This document shows, piece by piece, positions 1-10,045 of a stretch of DNA of 64,000 nt. The stretch lies in contig NZ_BMXS01000001.1 in the NCBI RefSeq assembly GCF_014651875.1, forward strand, positions 310,001 through 374,000. The letters are read 5' to 3'. The stretch is from Litchfieldella qijiaojingensis. GTDB taxonomy: Bacteria; Pseudomonadota; Gammaproteobacteria; Pseudomonadales; Halomonadaceae. The number at the start of each line of letters is the position of its first letter. The stretch's first letter is position 1. The position numbers and the translations under genes were made by a program. The notes below the pieces were generated by a model. It was not told where the DNA came from, did no database searches, and was given only the letters and a program-made list of their open reading frames with translations.

Positions 1-2
1 TA

Positions 3-1298
3 CTGCCGATGAGCGATGGCCTGCCGACGCTTGAAGACCACGCCATCGCCATGCATGACGGGCGTCTGCTGGGCCCTTGGCCGCAGACGGAAGCGCGCCG
101 CCATGTCCAACCACGGCGGGTCGTGCGCCTGGATCGCCATGCGCTGATGCCAGGACTCATCAATGCCCACAACCATGCCGGCATGACCCTGATGCGTGGC
201 TTTGCCGACGACCTGCCGTTGATGACTTGGCTCAACGAGCATATCTGGCCGGCCGAGGCCGCCCATGTGGATCACGATTTCGTCGCAGCAGGAACCTACC
301 TGGCATGCGCCGAGATGCTGCGTAGCGGTACCACGACCTTTGCCGACATGTACCTGGCCCCTGAAGCCGTGGCCGAGGTCACGGAACGAACGGGCATGCG
401 TGTCCAGCTCTGTACGCCGCTGATCGACTTCCCCACTCCCTGGGCGCCCGATTTCGCCACTGGCTTGGCCAAGACCGAAGCCTTGCTCGGGCATTATCGT
501 GATCATCCCCGCATTTTCCTGGCGCTGGGTCCCCATGCTCCCTATACGGTCGGTGACGAGAGCCTCGAGCGTCTAGGCGACGCGCATCGACGCCTTGGTC
601 TGCCGATCCAGATGCATGTCCACGAAACCGCGCATGAGGTCGAACAAGCACTGACGAAAGACGGGAAACGGCCGTTGGCACGGCTATTCGAAGCCGGCTT
701 GCTTGGGCCGCATTTTCAAGCCGTGCACATGACCCAGGTCGACGACCATGACCTGGCGATCCTGCGCGAAACCGATACCCGCATCGTGCATTGCCCGCAA
801 TCGAACCTGAAACTCGCCAGCGGCTTCTGTCCGGTGGCCCGCCTGCTCGATGCCGGGATCACCGTGGCCTTGGGTACCGATGGCGCGGCCAGCAACAACG
901 ATCTCGACATGTTCGACGAACTCAAGAGCGCCGCGCTCTTGGCCAAGGGGGTGAGTGGCAATGCGGCGGCGTTGCCCGCCATGGCGGCCCTGGCCATGGC
1001 CACGCGCGAAGGCGCCAAGGCACTTGGGCTGGGAGAGCGACTTGGCCGGCTGCAGCATGATTACGAGGCTGACGTGATCGCCCTGGACCTGGAGCGCCTG
1101 AATACCGCACCCGTGCACCATCCGGCCTCGGCCGTGGTCTACGCCATGCAGAGCCAACAGGTCAGCCATGTGTGGATCGGTGGCCAGCCGATCCTTGCCG
1201 ATGGCGAGTTCGAGACGCTCGATATCGAGGCCGTGCTCGCCGACACCCACCGATATCGGGACGCCATGACCGTCACCTCGTCGCAGGGAGAAAAATGA
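3..1298 (+). CDS. mtaD: 5-methylthioadenosine/S-adenosylhomocysteine deaminase, 5' end cut by window edge
   Basis: This amidohydrolase-family enzyme deaminates methylthioadenosine or S-adenosylhomocysteine in the cytoplasm. Counting from the ATG at 9, the metal-binding NAHNH lies at residues 52-56, a second histidine pair HVHE at 203-206, and a late LGTDGAASNNDLDMF block carries the catalytic aspartate. The reading frame stays open upstream of that ATG (codons for Leu-Pro at 3-8), and family members have about 15-20 more residues before the LEDHAIA segment, so the true start is outside the window. The stop is immediately followed by the ubiG start codon, and the order mtaD-ubiG-mupP is the one known from Pseudomonas. 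The choice between MTA and SAH as substrate cannot be read from sequence. Confidence 0.9.
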   Translation: MPMSDGLPTLEDHAIAMHDGRLLGPWPQTEARRHVQPRRVVRLDRHALMPGLINAHNHAGMTLMRGFADDLPLMTWLNEHIWPAEAAHVDHDFVAAGTYLACAEMLRSGTTTFADMYLAPEAVAEVTERTGMRVQLCTPLIDFPTPWAPDFATGLAKTEALLGHYRDHPRIFLALGPHAPYTVGDESLERLGDAHRRLGLPIQMHVHETAHEVEQALTKDGKRPLARLFEAGLLGPHFQAVHMTQVDDHDLAILRETDTRIVHCPQSNLKLASGFCPVARLLDAGITVALGTDGAASNNDLDMFDELKSAALLAKGVSGNAAALPAMAALAMATREGAKALGLGERLGRLQHDYEADVIALDLERLNTAPVHHPASAVVYAMQSQQVSHVWIGGQPILADGEFETLDIEAVLADTHRYRDAMTVTSSQGEK

Positions 1299-2030
1299 AT
1301 GGAAAGCGCACGGGACTCCGAGTATCGCCAGAACGTCGACCATGCCGAGATCGCCAAGTTCGAGGCCCTGGCCAGCCGTTGGTGGGACAAGGAAGGCGAA
1401 TTCAAGCCCCTGCATGACATCAACCCTCTGCGCCTCGACTTCATCGAGGCACGTGGTGGCCTGGCGGGTAAGACGGTCATCGATGTCGGGTGTGGCGGCG
1501 GAATCCTGAGCGAAGCCATGGCGCACCGTGGCGCCAGGGTCACGGGTATCGACATGGGGGAAGCACCGCTAGCGGTCGCGCGGCTACATCGCCAGGAAAG
1601 CGGTGTCGAGGTCGACTATCGCCAGGCAAGCGCCGAGGAAATGGCCGCTGCGCATCCTGGCGAATACGATGTCGTCACCTGTATGGAAATGCTCGAACAT
1701 GTCCCTGATCCGCAGGCGGTGGTCCGCGCTTGCGCGACGTTGGTCAAACCCGGTGGACAAGTGTTCTTCTCGACAGTCAACCGCAATCCCAAGGCCTACG
1801 CCTTCGCGATTCTCGGCGCCGAGTACGTGTTGCGGCTGTTGCCCAGGGGCACTCACGACTACCGCAAGTTCATCCGCCCTTCGGAGTTGTCGAGCTGGTG
1901 TCGAGCCACGGGGCTGAAAGTCTGCGAACAAAGCGGATTGGTCTATAACCCGCTGACCCGTCGCTATCGGCTCGATGCGCGGGACGTCTCGGTCAACTAT
2001 CTGATGCACTGCCGGCTGGAGATGCCGTGA
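1299..2030 (+). CDS. ubiG: Ubiquinone biosynthesis O-methyltransferase UbiG
   Basis: This SAM-dependent methyltransferase carries out both O-methylation steps of ubiquinone synthesis. The 243-residue protein has the SAM-binding motif [11 protein letters not shown] at residues 60-70 and the family's [14 protein letters not shown] region near 190. The start ATG abuts the mtaD stop and follows a Shine-Dalgarno-like cagggag at 1284-1290. The stop codon overlaps the ATG of the next gene, so translation is probably coupled across mtaD, ubiG and mupP. Confidence 0.95.
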   Translation: MESARDSEYRQNVDHAEIAKFEALASRWWDKEGEFKPLHDINPLRLDFIEARGGLAGKTVIDVGCGGGILSEAMAHRGARVTGIDMGEAPLAVARLHRQESGVEVDYRQASAEEMAAAHPGEYDVVTCMEMLEHVPDPQAVVRACATLVKPGGQVFFSTVNRNPKAYAFAILGAEYVLRLLPRGTHDYRKFIRPSELSSWCRATGLKVCEQSGLVYNPLTRRYRLDARDVSVNYLMHCRLEMP

Positions 2031-2698
2031 TGAGCGACGCCCTCCCCTTGCCGCGCGTCCTGCTCTTCGACCTCGACGGCACCTTGGTGGATACGGCGCC
2101 GGACCTGGCACGGGCCACCAATGCGCTGCGTGCACACCACGGCCTCGCGGCGCTACCCTACCCCGTGATTCGCGCCCAGGTCTCCAATGGCGGCAGTGCC
2201 CTGGTGACGTTGGCCTTGGGACTGGAACATGGAACCGAGGGGCATGCCGCGGCGCGCGCCTTCCTGCTCGAGTCTTACGGGCGGGACATCGCTGCCGAAA
2301 GTCGCGTGTTTCCCGGCCTCGAGTCCCTGATCGGTGCCTGGTCCCGCCCTCCGCGCAGCTGGGGCATCGTCACCAACAAGCCGAGAGCCTATGCTGTGCC
2401 TTTGCTCGAGGCACTGGACCTGAGCCCCGACACGCTGTTGTGTGCCGATGACCTGTCGGTGAAGAAGCCATCTCCGGAACCCTTGTGGGAAGCAGCACGC
2501 CAGTTGGGCGTGAAAGCCAGCGACTGCTGGTATATCGGCGATCACCGTCGTGACATGCAGGCTGCCCGAGCCGCCGGCATGATCGCTATCGCGGTAGGTT
2601 ACGGTTACCTGGACGAGAGTGACGATATCCAGACCTGGCTGGCGGATCGCTGGTTCGAGTCTCCGCAGGCATTGGTGCGAGCGTTGCAACACTCCTGA
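2030..2698 (+). CDS. mupP: HAD-family sugar phosphatase, MupP type (often annotated phosphoglycolate phosphatase)
   Basis: This is a HAD-superfamily phosphatase with motif I LLFDLDGTLVDT (nucleophile D14, acid/base D16), a lysine in the VKKPSPEP segment and a late motif YIGDHRRDM. Its place directly after ubiG matches Pseudomonas MupP, an N-acetylmuramic acid 6-phosphate phosphatase of cell-wall recycling. The sequence alone cannot separate this from phosphoglycolate phosphatase (Gph), so the function rests on synteny. The ATG at 2030 overlaps the ubiG stop as TGATG; a GTG three bases earlier is also possible. Confidence 0.8.
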   Translation: MSDALPLPRVLLFDLDGTLVDTAPDLARATNALRAHHGLAALPYPVIRAQVSNGGSALVTLALGLEHGTEGHAAARAFLLESYGRDIAAESRVFPGLESLIGAWSRPPRSWGIVTNKPRAYAVPLLEALDLSPDTLLCADDLSVKKPSPEPLWEAARQLGVKASDCWYIGDHRRDMQAARAAGMIAIAVGYGYLDESDDIQTWLADRWFESPQALVRALQHS

Positions 2699-2701
2699 CA
2701 A

Positions 2702-2727
2702 CACACGCCCCCTGCGGGAGGCGTGTG
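2702..2727. terminator. Hairpin between convergent mupP and yciK
   Basis: An 8-bp perfect stem (2702-2709 with 2720-2727) plus an inner CCC/GGG pairing closes a short loop. It lies between the two converging stop codons and has no T-tract on the plus strand, so it is probably a shared mRNA 3'-end structure rather than a classical terminator. Confidence 0.55.
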
Positions 2728-2732
2728 CAGCA

Positions 2733-3494
2733 TCAGGTACGGGGCGGCTGGGCGTCGAACCGTTCACCGTTGTGACCGCGGCTCTCGGGCCCCATCAGCC
2801 ACAGGTAGGTGGGTATGATCTCGTTCGGGGTACGCAATGTATCGGGATTTTCGGCAGGATAGGCGGTCTTGCGCATCTGGGTGCGGGTCGCGCCTGGGTT
2901 GAGGCTGTTGACGCGCAGCGAGCCCAAGTGCTCGACTTCCTCGGCCAACACTTCCACGAAACCTTCGGTGGCGAACTTGGAGACCGCGTAGGCCCCCCAG
3001 TAGGCACGCCCCTTGCGACCGACGCTCGAGGAGGTGAAGATCACCGAAGCGTCCTGCGAAGCCTTGAGCAAAGGCAACAACGCCTGGGTCATCCAGATCG
3101 GTCCATTGAAGTTGACCTGCATCACTTGTTCCCAGAGCTCGGGATTGTACTGCTCGAAGGGGGTGAGGCGGCCAAGCAATCCCGCATTATGCAACAGTCC
3201 GTCGAGACGCCCGAACTCCTTGTCCAGGGTCTCGGCCATGTCCTGGTAATCCTTGAGGGTGGCACCTTCGAAGTTCAACGGAAAAATGGCAGGCTGCGGG
3301 CCACCTGCGGCCTCGATCTCGTCGTAGACCTTTTCCAGCTTGGCAATGGTACGTCCCAACAGGATCACGGTGGCCCCATGCCGGGCATAAGCCAGCGCGG
3401 CGGCACGTCCGATACCGTCCCCTGCCCCCGTCACCAAGATGACACGGCCGGCTAGAAGGTCCGCCGGGGCTTGGTAGTCGATCTGGCAGCTCAT
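2733..3494 (-). CDS. yciK: Short-chain dehydrogenase, YciK family
   Basis: This is a classical SDR of 253 residues. The nucleotide-binding TGAGDGIG lies at 22-29, an HNAG motif at 102-105 and the catalytic YxxxK at Y169/K173. It resembles E. coli YciK, whose substrate is unknown. In Pseudomonas the homologue follows mupP in the same direction; here it is inverted and convergent. The start follows a good aaggag with 6-nt spacing. The C-terminus FDAQPPRT is polar and short. Confidence 0.85.
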   Translation of the reverse strand: MSCQIDYQAPADLLAGRVILVTGAGDGIGRAAALAYARHGATVILLGRTIAKLEKVYDEIEAAGGPQPAIFPLNFEGATLKDYQDMAETLDKEFGRLDGLLHNAGLLGRLTPFEQYNPELWEQVMQVNFNGPIWMTQALLPLLKASQDASVIFTSSSVGRKGRAYWGAYAVSKFATEGFVEVLAEEVEHLGSLRVNSLNPGATRTQMRKTAYPAENPDTLRTPNEIIPTYLWLMGPESRGHNGERFDAQPPRT

Positions 3495-3508
3495 CGATAC
3501 TCCTTATC

Positions 3509-4276
3509 CTAGAGCCCGGACTGGTTAAGGAAGTCATTGGCCATGCCGGCGGCACTGCTCTCGGGATAATCGTTGCGTACCCGGGTCAGCAGTTCGCGAC
3601 TGGCTTCAGGCTGGCCCTGACGTGCTCGCAACAGTCCCAGTTTGTAGAGCGCATCGGGAACCTTGTTGCTTTGCGGGTGGTCGTTGATCACTCGTTCGAA
3701 GGCCTGGGCTGCCGGCTCGAGGTCGGACTGCGCCGAATAGAGCTCGCCCAACCAGTAATATCCATTAGCGGTCAGGGAATTGTCGGGATAGTTGCCGACG
3801 AAGGCCTCGAAGGCTTCGATTGCCGCAGGGAAATCCCGGTTCTGGACATGTTGGAAAGCCTGCTGATAGGCGGCCTGGGCATCGCCATTGAGCGCACTGG
3901 CTCGACTCGGTGCCGTGGCAACCTCACGAGCGACATCGGCATCGACCTGAGTACCAGCCTGGCCTTCGTCGGTGAGGGCGCCGCCTGCCATGAAGCGCTC
4001 TTCCAGGTCGAGGTAGCGTTCCTGGGAGAGACGGCGCAATTGTTCGAGTTGATAGCGCAGTTCTTCGAGCTGGCCTCGAAGCTGCTGGATCTCCCGTTGA
4101 TTTTCCTGCAACTGATTGAAGAGCACCAGGTTGCCACCGGCCTCTTCACGAACTTCGGTTTGGTCGTAGAAGCTCCGCGGCTGTTCCGTGAGATCTTCCA
4201 CTACAGGGGCGGCCCATACGGACAGCGGGAGCACCAAGGCTCCCGCGCCGCACAGTCCTTTCAGACGGCGTTTCAT
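3509..4276 (-). CDS. cpoB: Tol-Pal system protein CpoB (YbgF), periplasmic
   Basis: CpoB links peptidoglycan synthesis to Tol-Pal driven outer-membrane constriction at division. The 255-residue precursor has a signal peptide (about residues 1-23, ending at VWA-AP), a coiled coil at about 50-95 rich in Gln, Leu and Arg that trimerises in the family, and a C-terminal TPR domain from about 130 with AYQQAFQHVQNRDFPAAI and YYWLGELYSAQSD helices. It is the last gene of the tolQRAB-pal-cpoB cluster. The start follows ggag. Confidence 0.93.
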   Translation of the reverse strand: MKRRLKGLCGAGALVLPLSVWAAPVVEDLTEQPRSFYDQTEVREEAGGNLVLFNQLQENQREIQQLRGQLEELRYQLEQLRRLSQERYLDLEERFMAGGALTDEGQAGTQVDADVAREVATAPSRASALNGDAQAAYQQAFQHVQNRDFPAAIEAFEAFVGNYPDNSLTANGYYWLGELYSAQSDLEPAAQAFERVINDHPQSNKVPDALYKLGLLRARQGQPEASRELLTRVRNDYPESSAAGMANDFLNQSGL

Positions 4277-4310
4277 GTTTCACTCCATCGGAGCTTGGTC
4301 ACGCGGGTAT

Positions 4311-4841
4311 TCAGTATGAGAATACCACGCGACGGTTTTGTGCGTAGGTATCTTCACCATGACCGCGAACGGCCGGACGCTCTTCGCCGTAACTGACGAT
4401 CTCGAACTGTGAAGGGGATACGCCCTGCACGGTCAGGAAGCGCTCGACGGCTTTGGCGCGCCGTTCGCCCAGAGCCACGTTGTACTCCCGAGTACCGCGC
4501 TCGTCGGTATGGCCTTCCAGTACGACCTTGGCATTGCCATTGTTGCTCAGATAGCGGGCATGGGCAGTCAGCACCGGCTGGAACTCGCTGCGAATCTGAT
4601 CGCTGTCGAAATCGAAATAGATGGTACGCACGTCGGGAATGCGCCCCTGCTGACCAGCTTGCATGGCGGTGCCGGACTGTTGTCCGGATGCCATACCCTG
4701 ACCCGTGGTTGAGGTGCCGGTACCGCTGCCCGCGGTGCCATCCAGGGCCCCATCCTGGGTACCGCCGCTGCTGGCACAGCCGGCCACGAAGGCAAAGGAC
4801 AGGGCGACTGCCAGGCTCTTGGCGTACGGTTTGAATTGCAT
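4311..4841 (-). CDS. pal: Peptidoglycan-associated lipoprotein Pal
   Basis: Pal is an outer-membrane lipoprotein that binds peptidoglycan and TolB. The start at 4841 is preceded by aaggag and gives a lipoprotein signal with lipobox VAGC (lipidated C22); an ATG at 4871 would add ten unlikely residues. After a Ser/Thr/Gly-rich linker the OmpA-like domain begins near IYFDFDSDQIR and contains the meso-DAP-binding GHTDERGTREYN motif. The mature length of about 155 residues is normal. Confidence 0.95.
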   Translation of the reverse strand: MQFKPYAKSLAVALSFAFVAGCASSGGTQDGALDGTAGSGTGTSTTGQGMASGQQSGTAMQAGQQGRIPDVRTIYFDFDSDQIRSEFQPVLTAHARYLSNNGNAKVVLEGHTDERGTREYNVALGERRAKAVERFLTVQGVSPSQFEIVSYGEERPAVRGHGEDTYAQNRRVVFSY

Positions 4842-4887
4842 TGTCAACTCCTTGCTAGGATCGAATGACACGTTTCGATGTATGACG

Positions 4888-6180
4888 TCAGTTCAAGAAT
4901 GGCGACCATGCGGGTTCGCGCACGTCACCTTGCGCCGCGGGCAGCCGGAACGAAGCTCTGCCATCGGCCGACACCGCTCCCAGCACCCCACTGTTACCCT
5001 GTTGGGTGGCGAAGATTACCATGCTCCCATTGGGCGCGACACTAGGCGACTCGTCCCAACGTGAATCGGTCAAGGTTACAAGACGACCGGTATCCAGATC
5101 CTGCCGGGCGACCTGGTATTCATTGCCACCGCGATGGATCAGGAACAGCGATTCACCGTCTGGGGCATACCGACCACGTGAGTTGTAATTGCCGGTAAAG
5201 GTTATGCGTTCCACCTGCCCGCTGGCAATATCGTAGCGATACAATTGCGGTTCACCTCCTCGGTCGGACGTGAAGACAATGTTGTTTCCATCTGGCGACC
5301 AACTCGGCTCGGTATCGATGGCGGAGTTGTTGGTCAGCCGCTGGAAACTGCGTGCGGCGACATCCATCACGTATATTTCCGGCTGGCCATCCTTCGACAA
5401 CGACATCGCCAGCTTGCGCCCATCCGGTGACCATGCAGGCGCCCCGTTGATGCCGGGGAACGAGGTGGCTCGAACACGCCGGCTCGACCCCAGTTCCTGG
5501 ATGTAGATCGCGGGGCGCCCGGTCTCGAAGGAAACATAAGCCAGTTTGGTGCCATCCGGTGACCAGGCGGGAGACAGGATCGGCTGGTTGGATGCCAGGA
5601 TTTCCTCACTGTTGCGTCCGTCGGCATCGGCCACGTACAGGCCATAACGGATGTCGTCACCACTTCCCTGAGAGGTTACATAGGCGATCTTGGTGGAAAA
5701 AGCACCGCGTACACCGGTAATGGCTTCGTAGATCTTGTCACTGATGTAGTGTGCCGTTCTACGCAGTTGCTCGGTATTCGAACTGATGTATTCACCCAGC
5801 ATGCGGCGTTCGCCATAGACGTCCAACAATTCAAACTGCACGCGATAGCCACCGCCTTCTTGGGCGACTTCTCCCACCACCAGGTAATCGCTATCCACGG
5901 CACGCCAGTCACGGTAGTTGACGTTTTCGCTGCGGCTGGGTCGCGAGATCAGAGAATCTCGCGACAAGGGGGCGAACTGGCCGCTGCGCTCGAGGTCGTC
6001 ACTGATCACCTGCGCAACATCTTGGGGCAACGACATGTCACCCTCTACGGCAAAGGGCACAATGGCAATGGGTGTGGCGCGATCACTGCCGCGAGTGATT
6101 TCAATGGTCAGGTCGGCCTGGGCTTGAGCTGCAATCAGCATCAGCATTGCCCCCAGCCATAGGGTCAAATAACGTTTCAT
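4888..6180 (-). CDS. tolB: Tol-Pal system protein TolB
   Basis: TolB is a periplasmic protein that bridges the inner-membrane TolA complex and Pal. The 430-residue precursor has a signal peptide (residues 1-22, cleaved after AQA), an N-terminal alpha/beta domain, then a six-bladed beta-propeller marked by repeated SPDG motifs ([39 protein letters not shown]). Its ATG overlaps the tolA stop, so the two are translationally coupled. Confidence 0.96.
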   Translation of the reverse strand: MKRYLTLWLGAMLMLIAAQAQADLTIEITRGSDRATPIAIVPFAVEGDMSLPQDVAQVISDDLERSGQFAPLSRDSLISRPSRSENVNYRDWRAVDSDYLVVGEVAQEGGGYRVQFELLDVYGERRMLGEYISSNTEQLRRTAHYISDKIYEAITGVRGAFSTKIAYVTSQGSGDDIRYGLYVADADGRNSEEILASNQPILSPAWSPDGTKLAYVSFETGRPAIYIQELGSSRRVRATSFPGINGAPAWSPDGRKLAMSLSKDGQPEIYVMDVAARSFQRLTNNSAIDTEPSWSPDGNNIVFTSDRGGEPQLYRYDIASGQVERITFTGNYNSRGRYAPDGESLFLIHRGGNEYQVARQDLDTGRLVTLTDSRWDESPSVAPNGSMVIFATQQGNSGVLGAVSADGRASFRLPAAQGDVREPAWSPFLN

Positions 6181-7373
6181 CAGCGCACATCCCCTGGTTG
6201 GAATCTCAAGTTGAATTGGCGGAACTCACGTTGCGCGGTGGCAGGCATGCGCCTCAGCTCGGAAAACGGTTCCGCTCGACGTACTGCCTGCAGTGCGGAC
6301 TGATCGAAGGCACTGTCACCACTGCTTTGGCTGACGGAGGCACCGAGAAGTTCGCCCGAGGGACCGAGTTGGACCGATACGGTTACCACGGCTCCCTGGT
6401 TGCTGCCTGCCGGAATCATCCAAGCCTGCTCCACCGCACTGCGTACCAGGTTGATGAAGCTGTTGGCAGCCTCCTCAGCCTGGCGTGCATTGGCAACGGA
6501 CTCGGATTCGCCTTCGATTGCCTGGGCGAGGCTGCGACTAGCCGCTTCCTCGGCGGCACGCCTGGCCAGTTCCTCCTGGCGCTGACGCTCAGCTTCGGCC
6601 TGACGGCGGGCCTCCTCTTCCTGGCGTTGACGCTCGGCCTCAGCCTGACGGCGGGCTTCTTCCTCCTGGCGTTGACGCTCGGCTTCAGCCTGACGGCGGG
6701 CCTCTTCCTCCTGGCGCTGGCGCTCGGCTTCAGCCTGACGGCGGGCCTCTTCCTCCTGGCGCTCGGCCTCGGCCTGACGACGAGCCTCTTCCTCCTGGCG
6801 CTGACGCTCGGCTTCAGCCTGACGACGGGCCTCTTCCTCCTGGCGCTGGCGCTCGGCTTCAGCCTGACGACGGGCCTCTTCTTCCTGGCGCTGACGCTCA
6901 GCCTCGGCCTGGCGACGGGCCTCTTCTTCCTGGCGCTGACGCTCGGCTTCCTCCTCGCGACGTTGCGCCTGTTGCTCGGCTGCCTCTGCACGACGCCGGG
7001 CCTCCTCTTCGGCTTGCAGTCGCGCAGCTTCACGCTCATGCTGTGCCTCTTGCCGCTCGGCTTCGGCTTGAGCGCGCTGTTGCTCGGCCTGGCGTTCGGC
7101 CTGTTCTTCAGCTTGGCGTGCGGCCTCCTCGGCGGCCCGAGCCTCTTCCTCGGCTTGGCGAGCGGCTGCTCGCTCACGGGCTTCCTGAGCACGTTGTGCC
7201 TGGTCGGTAGCGGTCTCAGTGCTGATCAGGGTCGCCTGAACGATCGATGACGAGGGTGACTCGACTTCGCTCGATGGCAGGCTGATCACGCTTATCACCA
7301 CCACTAGCGCATGTAGCCCGATGGCGAGTATCGCTGGCAGGCCATAGCCTACACGCCGTTCGTGTTTGGCCAT
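6180..7373 (-). CDS. tolA: Cell envelope integrity protein TolA with long repeat domain
   Basis: TolA is the trans-periplasmic stalk of the Tol-Pal motor. The 397-residue protein has one N-terminal membrane helix (about 10-32, [20 protein letters not shown]), a long charged helical domain (about 55-285) dominated by near-identical 15-residue units built on [13 protein letters not shown], and a C-terminal globular domain (about 300-397) that fits the TolB/colicin-binding fold. The domain order is standard; the regularity of domain II is unusual. The start follows gagg, and the stop overlaps the tolB start. Confidence 0.94.
   Translation of the reverse strand: MAKHERRVGYGLPAILAIGLHALVVVISVISLPSSEVESPSSSIVQATLISTETATDQAQRAQEARERAAARQAEEEARAAEEAARQAEEQAERQAEQQRAQAEAERQEAQHEREAARLQAEEEARRRAEAAEQQAQRREEEAERQRQEEEARRQAEAERQRQEEEARRQAEAERQRQEEEARRQAEAERQRQEEEARRQAEAERQEEEARRQAEAERQRQEEEARRQAEAERQRQEEEARRQAEAERQRQEEEARRQAEAERQRQEELARRAAEEAASRSLAQAIEGESESVANARQAEEAANSFINLVRSAVEQAWMIPAGSNQGAVVTVSVQLGPSGELLGASVSQSSGDSAFDQSALQAVRRAEPFSELRRMPATAQREFRQFNLRFQPGDVR
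6588..6941 (-). repeat. In-frame 45-bp tandem repeat inside tolA
   Basis: About eight copies of a 45-bp unit encode [15 protein letters not shown]. One copy is two residues shorter (39 bp), so the array keeps frame. The copies differ mostly at synonymous positions. The high regularity implies copy-number change by recombination or slippage, which would lengthen or shorten the periplasmic stalk. Confidence 0.85.
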
Positions 7374-7382
7374 GACGAATCC

Positions 7383-7838
<456 letters not shown>

Positions 7839-7847
7839 TGTTCCCCC

Positions 7848-8537
7848 TCAGGCCGCGTCACTGTCAGCACGCCCTTGCAGGTTGCGGTGCAGGATTGAAT
7901 GAAACTCTTCGGCGAAATCTTCGTACTTGCCCAGCAGCTTGCTGGACTCGGACGACAGCCGGTTATAGAAGATGACCGCGGGGATAGCGGCGAACAGCCC
8001 CATCGCGGTGGCGATCAAGGCCTCGGCGATCCACGGAGCCACCGTCGAGAGCGTAGCCTGCTGGGCCATTGACAGGCTCTGGAAGGAACCCATGATGCCC
8101 CATACGGTGCCGAACAGACCGATATAGGGGCTGGCGGAAGCCACCGTGGCGAGGAACACCAGATGCAGAGTCAAGCGCTCCTCTTCACGCGACCAGGCAA
8201 CTCGCATGCTGCGCTGGACGCCGTCGAGAATCGACTGTGGGCTACGGGTCTTGGGTAGCAGACGATTGAACTCGCGGAAGCCGGCCCGGAAGACGTGCTC
8301 GGCACCGACCGTCTCCTGTTCGGAAGGTGTCTCGCGATAGAGTTCGTTCAGATCGATACCGGACCAGAAGCGTTCCTCGAAGGCTTGATGGGCCCGCCTG
8401 GCACGACGGATCACGAAACTGCGTTGGAAAATCACGATCCAGGAGAGGATTGAGCCTACCGTGAGTATCAGCATGACGAGCTGTACCACGGTACTGGCAT
8501 TTATGATCAGATGGAAAATGGACATTGAGTCGTTCAC
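7848..8537 (-). CDS. tolQ: Tol-Pal system protein TolQ
   Basis: TolQ is the MotA/TolQ/ExbB-family proton-channel subunit. The 229-residue protein has three predicted membrane helices (about 15-38, 130-155 and 165-190), with the conserved [13 protein letters not shown] loop before the last two and [13 protein letters not shown] after it. The GTG at 8537 has gagg six bases upstream; an ATG at 8525 is the alternative start but lacks a Shine-Dalgarno. This opens the tol cluster after ybgC. Confidence 0.95.
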   Translation of the reverse strand: MNDSMSIFHLIINASTVVQLVMLILTVGSILSWIVIFQRSFVIRRARRAHQAFEERFWSGIDLNELYRETPSEQETVGAEHVFRAGFREFNRLLPKTRSPQSILDGVQRSMRVAWSREEERLTLHLVFLATVASASPYIGLFGTVWGIMGSFQSLSMAQQATLSTVAPWIAEALIATAMGLFAAIPAVIFYNRLSSESSKLLGKYEDFAEEFHSILHRNLQGRADSDAA

Positions 8538-8561
8538 GGGTGCCCTCGTCAGTCTTGCAAA

Positions 8562-8960
8562 TTAACCGTTGAATGCCGCGGCGAGTGCCGGCGGCCAGCG
8601 TTTTGGCTTGAGCCGGATCGCATCCAGACAGGCGATGTCGACCCTGGCATCACAAAGGGGTTCCCCGCGACATGTCACTTCCTGACGAAAACGTAACCGA
8701 CAGGAGGAATGACTCTCGACGTCGGCGCTGACCAGCAGGCTGTCGTCGAGCCGGGCGGGCTTGGCATAACGGCATTCCAGATGGTGTACCACCAACTGGA
8801 TCCCGGCCTCGAGCAGTTCGCGTTGCGTGAAACCGCACTGCCTTAGCCATTCGCTGCGTGCCCGCTCCATGTATTTGAGATAATTCACGTAATAGACAAT
8901 GCCCCCTGCATCGGTATCTTCGATGTAAACGGTTACCGGCCAACGAAACTCCTGACTCAT
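8562..8960 (-). CDS. ybgC: Acyl-CoA thioesterase YbgC (4-hydroxybenzoyl-CoA thioesterase family)
   Basis: This hot-dog-fold thioesterase of 132 residues has the family signature YIEDTDAGGIVYYVNY near residue 11, including the catalytic aspartate. It is the usual first gene of the tol-pal cluster and acts on acyl-CoA or acyl-ACP near the membrane. Its ATG overlaps the ruvB stop, connecting the ruv and tol groups into one minus-strand transcription unit. Confidence 0.93.
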   Translation of the reverse strand: MSQEFRWPVTVYIEDTDAGGIVYYVNYLKYMERARSEWLRQCGFTQRELLEAGIQLVVHHLECRYAKPARLDDSLLVSADVESHSSCRLRFRQEVTCRGEPLCDARVDIACLDAIRLKPKRWPPALAAAFNG

Positions 8961-9994
8961 CAGTGTGCCTCGTCGCTGGCTTGGGGCACGTCGTCCCGTG
9001 CCGTCAATCCGAAATGCAGGTAGGCCAGACGGGTCACCACTCGCCCTCTTGCCGTGCGCATCATGAAACCCTGTTGTATCAGATAGGGTTCGATTACATC
9101 CTCGATGGTGTCACGCTCCTCGCTGATAGCGGCAGCCAACGAATCGACCCCGACTGGACCGCCGTCGAATTTCTCGATCATTGCCAGCAGTAGCCGACGA
9201 TCCATATGGTCGAGCCCGTGGCGGTCGACATGCAGCATGTTCAACGCTCGATCGGCGATTTCAGCATTCAAGCGACCATCGCCACGCACCTCGGCAAAGT
9301 CGCGCACGCGACGCAACAAGCGATTGGCGATGCGCGGCGTTCCCCGCGCGCGCCTAGCGACCTCGGCGGCGCCCTTGCGATCGGTGTCGACCCCCAGCAG
9401 GCGGGCCGAGCGAACGACGATCTCGGTCAGATCCTCGATACCGTAGAACTCCAGACGCTGGACGATACCAAATCGGTCACGCAACGGCGACGTCAGGAGC
9501 CCCGCTCGGGTCGTGGCTCCCACCAGTGTGAAGGGCGGCAGGTCGAGCTTGATGGAGCGGGCTGCAGGGCCTTCGCCTATCACGATATCGAGCTGGAAGT
9601 CCTCCATGGCTGGATACAGTACTTCCTCGACCACTGGCGAGAGACGATGGATCTCATCGATGAACAGTACATCGCCTGGTTGCAGATTGGTAAGCATGGC
9701 GGCCAAGTCGCCAGCACGTTCCAGCACGGGACCGGAAGTCGACTTGATGTCGACGTCCATCTCGGTGGCGATGATATTGGCCAGGGTTGTCTTGCCCAAC
9801 CCCGGAGGTCCGAACACCAAGGTATGATCGAGGCTTTCGCTCCGCCCACGGGCTGCACTGATGAAGATATCGAGTTGTTCTCGCACCCCGGGCTGGCCGA
9901 TATAGTCGGCTAGCCGCCGTGGACGAATGGCGTGGTCGACACGACCTTCGTCAGCCTGTGGTTGGGCGGCGATCAGTCGATCACTTTCGATCAT
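8960..9994 (-). CDS. ruvB: Holliday junction branch migration ATPase RuvB
   Basis: RuvB is the AAA+ motor that drives branch migration with RuvA. Walker [10 protein letters not shown], Walker B FIDEIH, the sensor region [10 protein letters not shown] and the C-terminal winged helix (near [15 protein letters not shown]) are all present. The start MIESDRLI at 9994 aligns with the usual family N-terminus; an ATG four codons earlier (10006) is possible. It follows ruvA in the cluster. Confidence 0.95.
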   Translation of the reverse strand: MIESDRLIAAQPQADEGRVDHAIRPRRLADYIGQPGVREQLDIFISAARGRSESLDHTLVFGPPGLGKTTLANIIATEMDVDIKSTSGPVLERAGDLAAMLTNLQPGDVLFIDEIHRLSPVVEEVLYPAMEDFQLDIVIGEGPAARSIKLDLPPFTLVGATTRAGLLTSPLRDRFGIVQRLEFYGIEDLTEIVVRSARLLGVDTDRKGAAEVARRARGTPRIANRLLRRVRDFAEVRGDGRLNAEIADRALNMLHVDRHGLDHMDRRLLLAMIEKFDGGPVGVDSLAAAISEERDTIEDVIEPYLIQQGFMMRTARGRVVTRLAYLHFGLTARDDVPQASDEAH

Positions 9995-10045
9995 GGAGCC
10001 ATCCATTCATCGACATGCCTTCTACCCTCATCTTGTGCGTCCTCG

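Noticed and set aside
2619-3455. 278-codon plus-strand frame opposite yciK
   Set aside because: Antisense shadow of a clear SDR gene and overlaps the end of mupP.
6147-7250. Long plus-strand frame opposite tolA encoding Leu/Ala/Gly-rich membrane-like repeats
   Set aside because: It is the mirror of the tolA repeat: the regular minus-strand codons leave the opposite frame open. There is no ribosome site.
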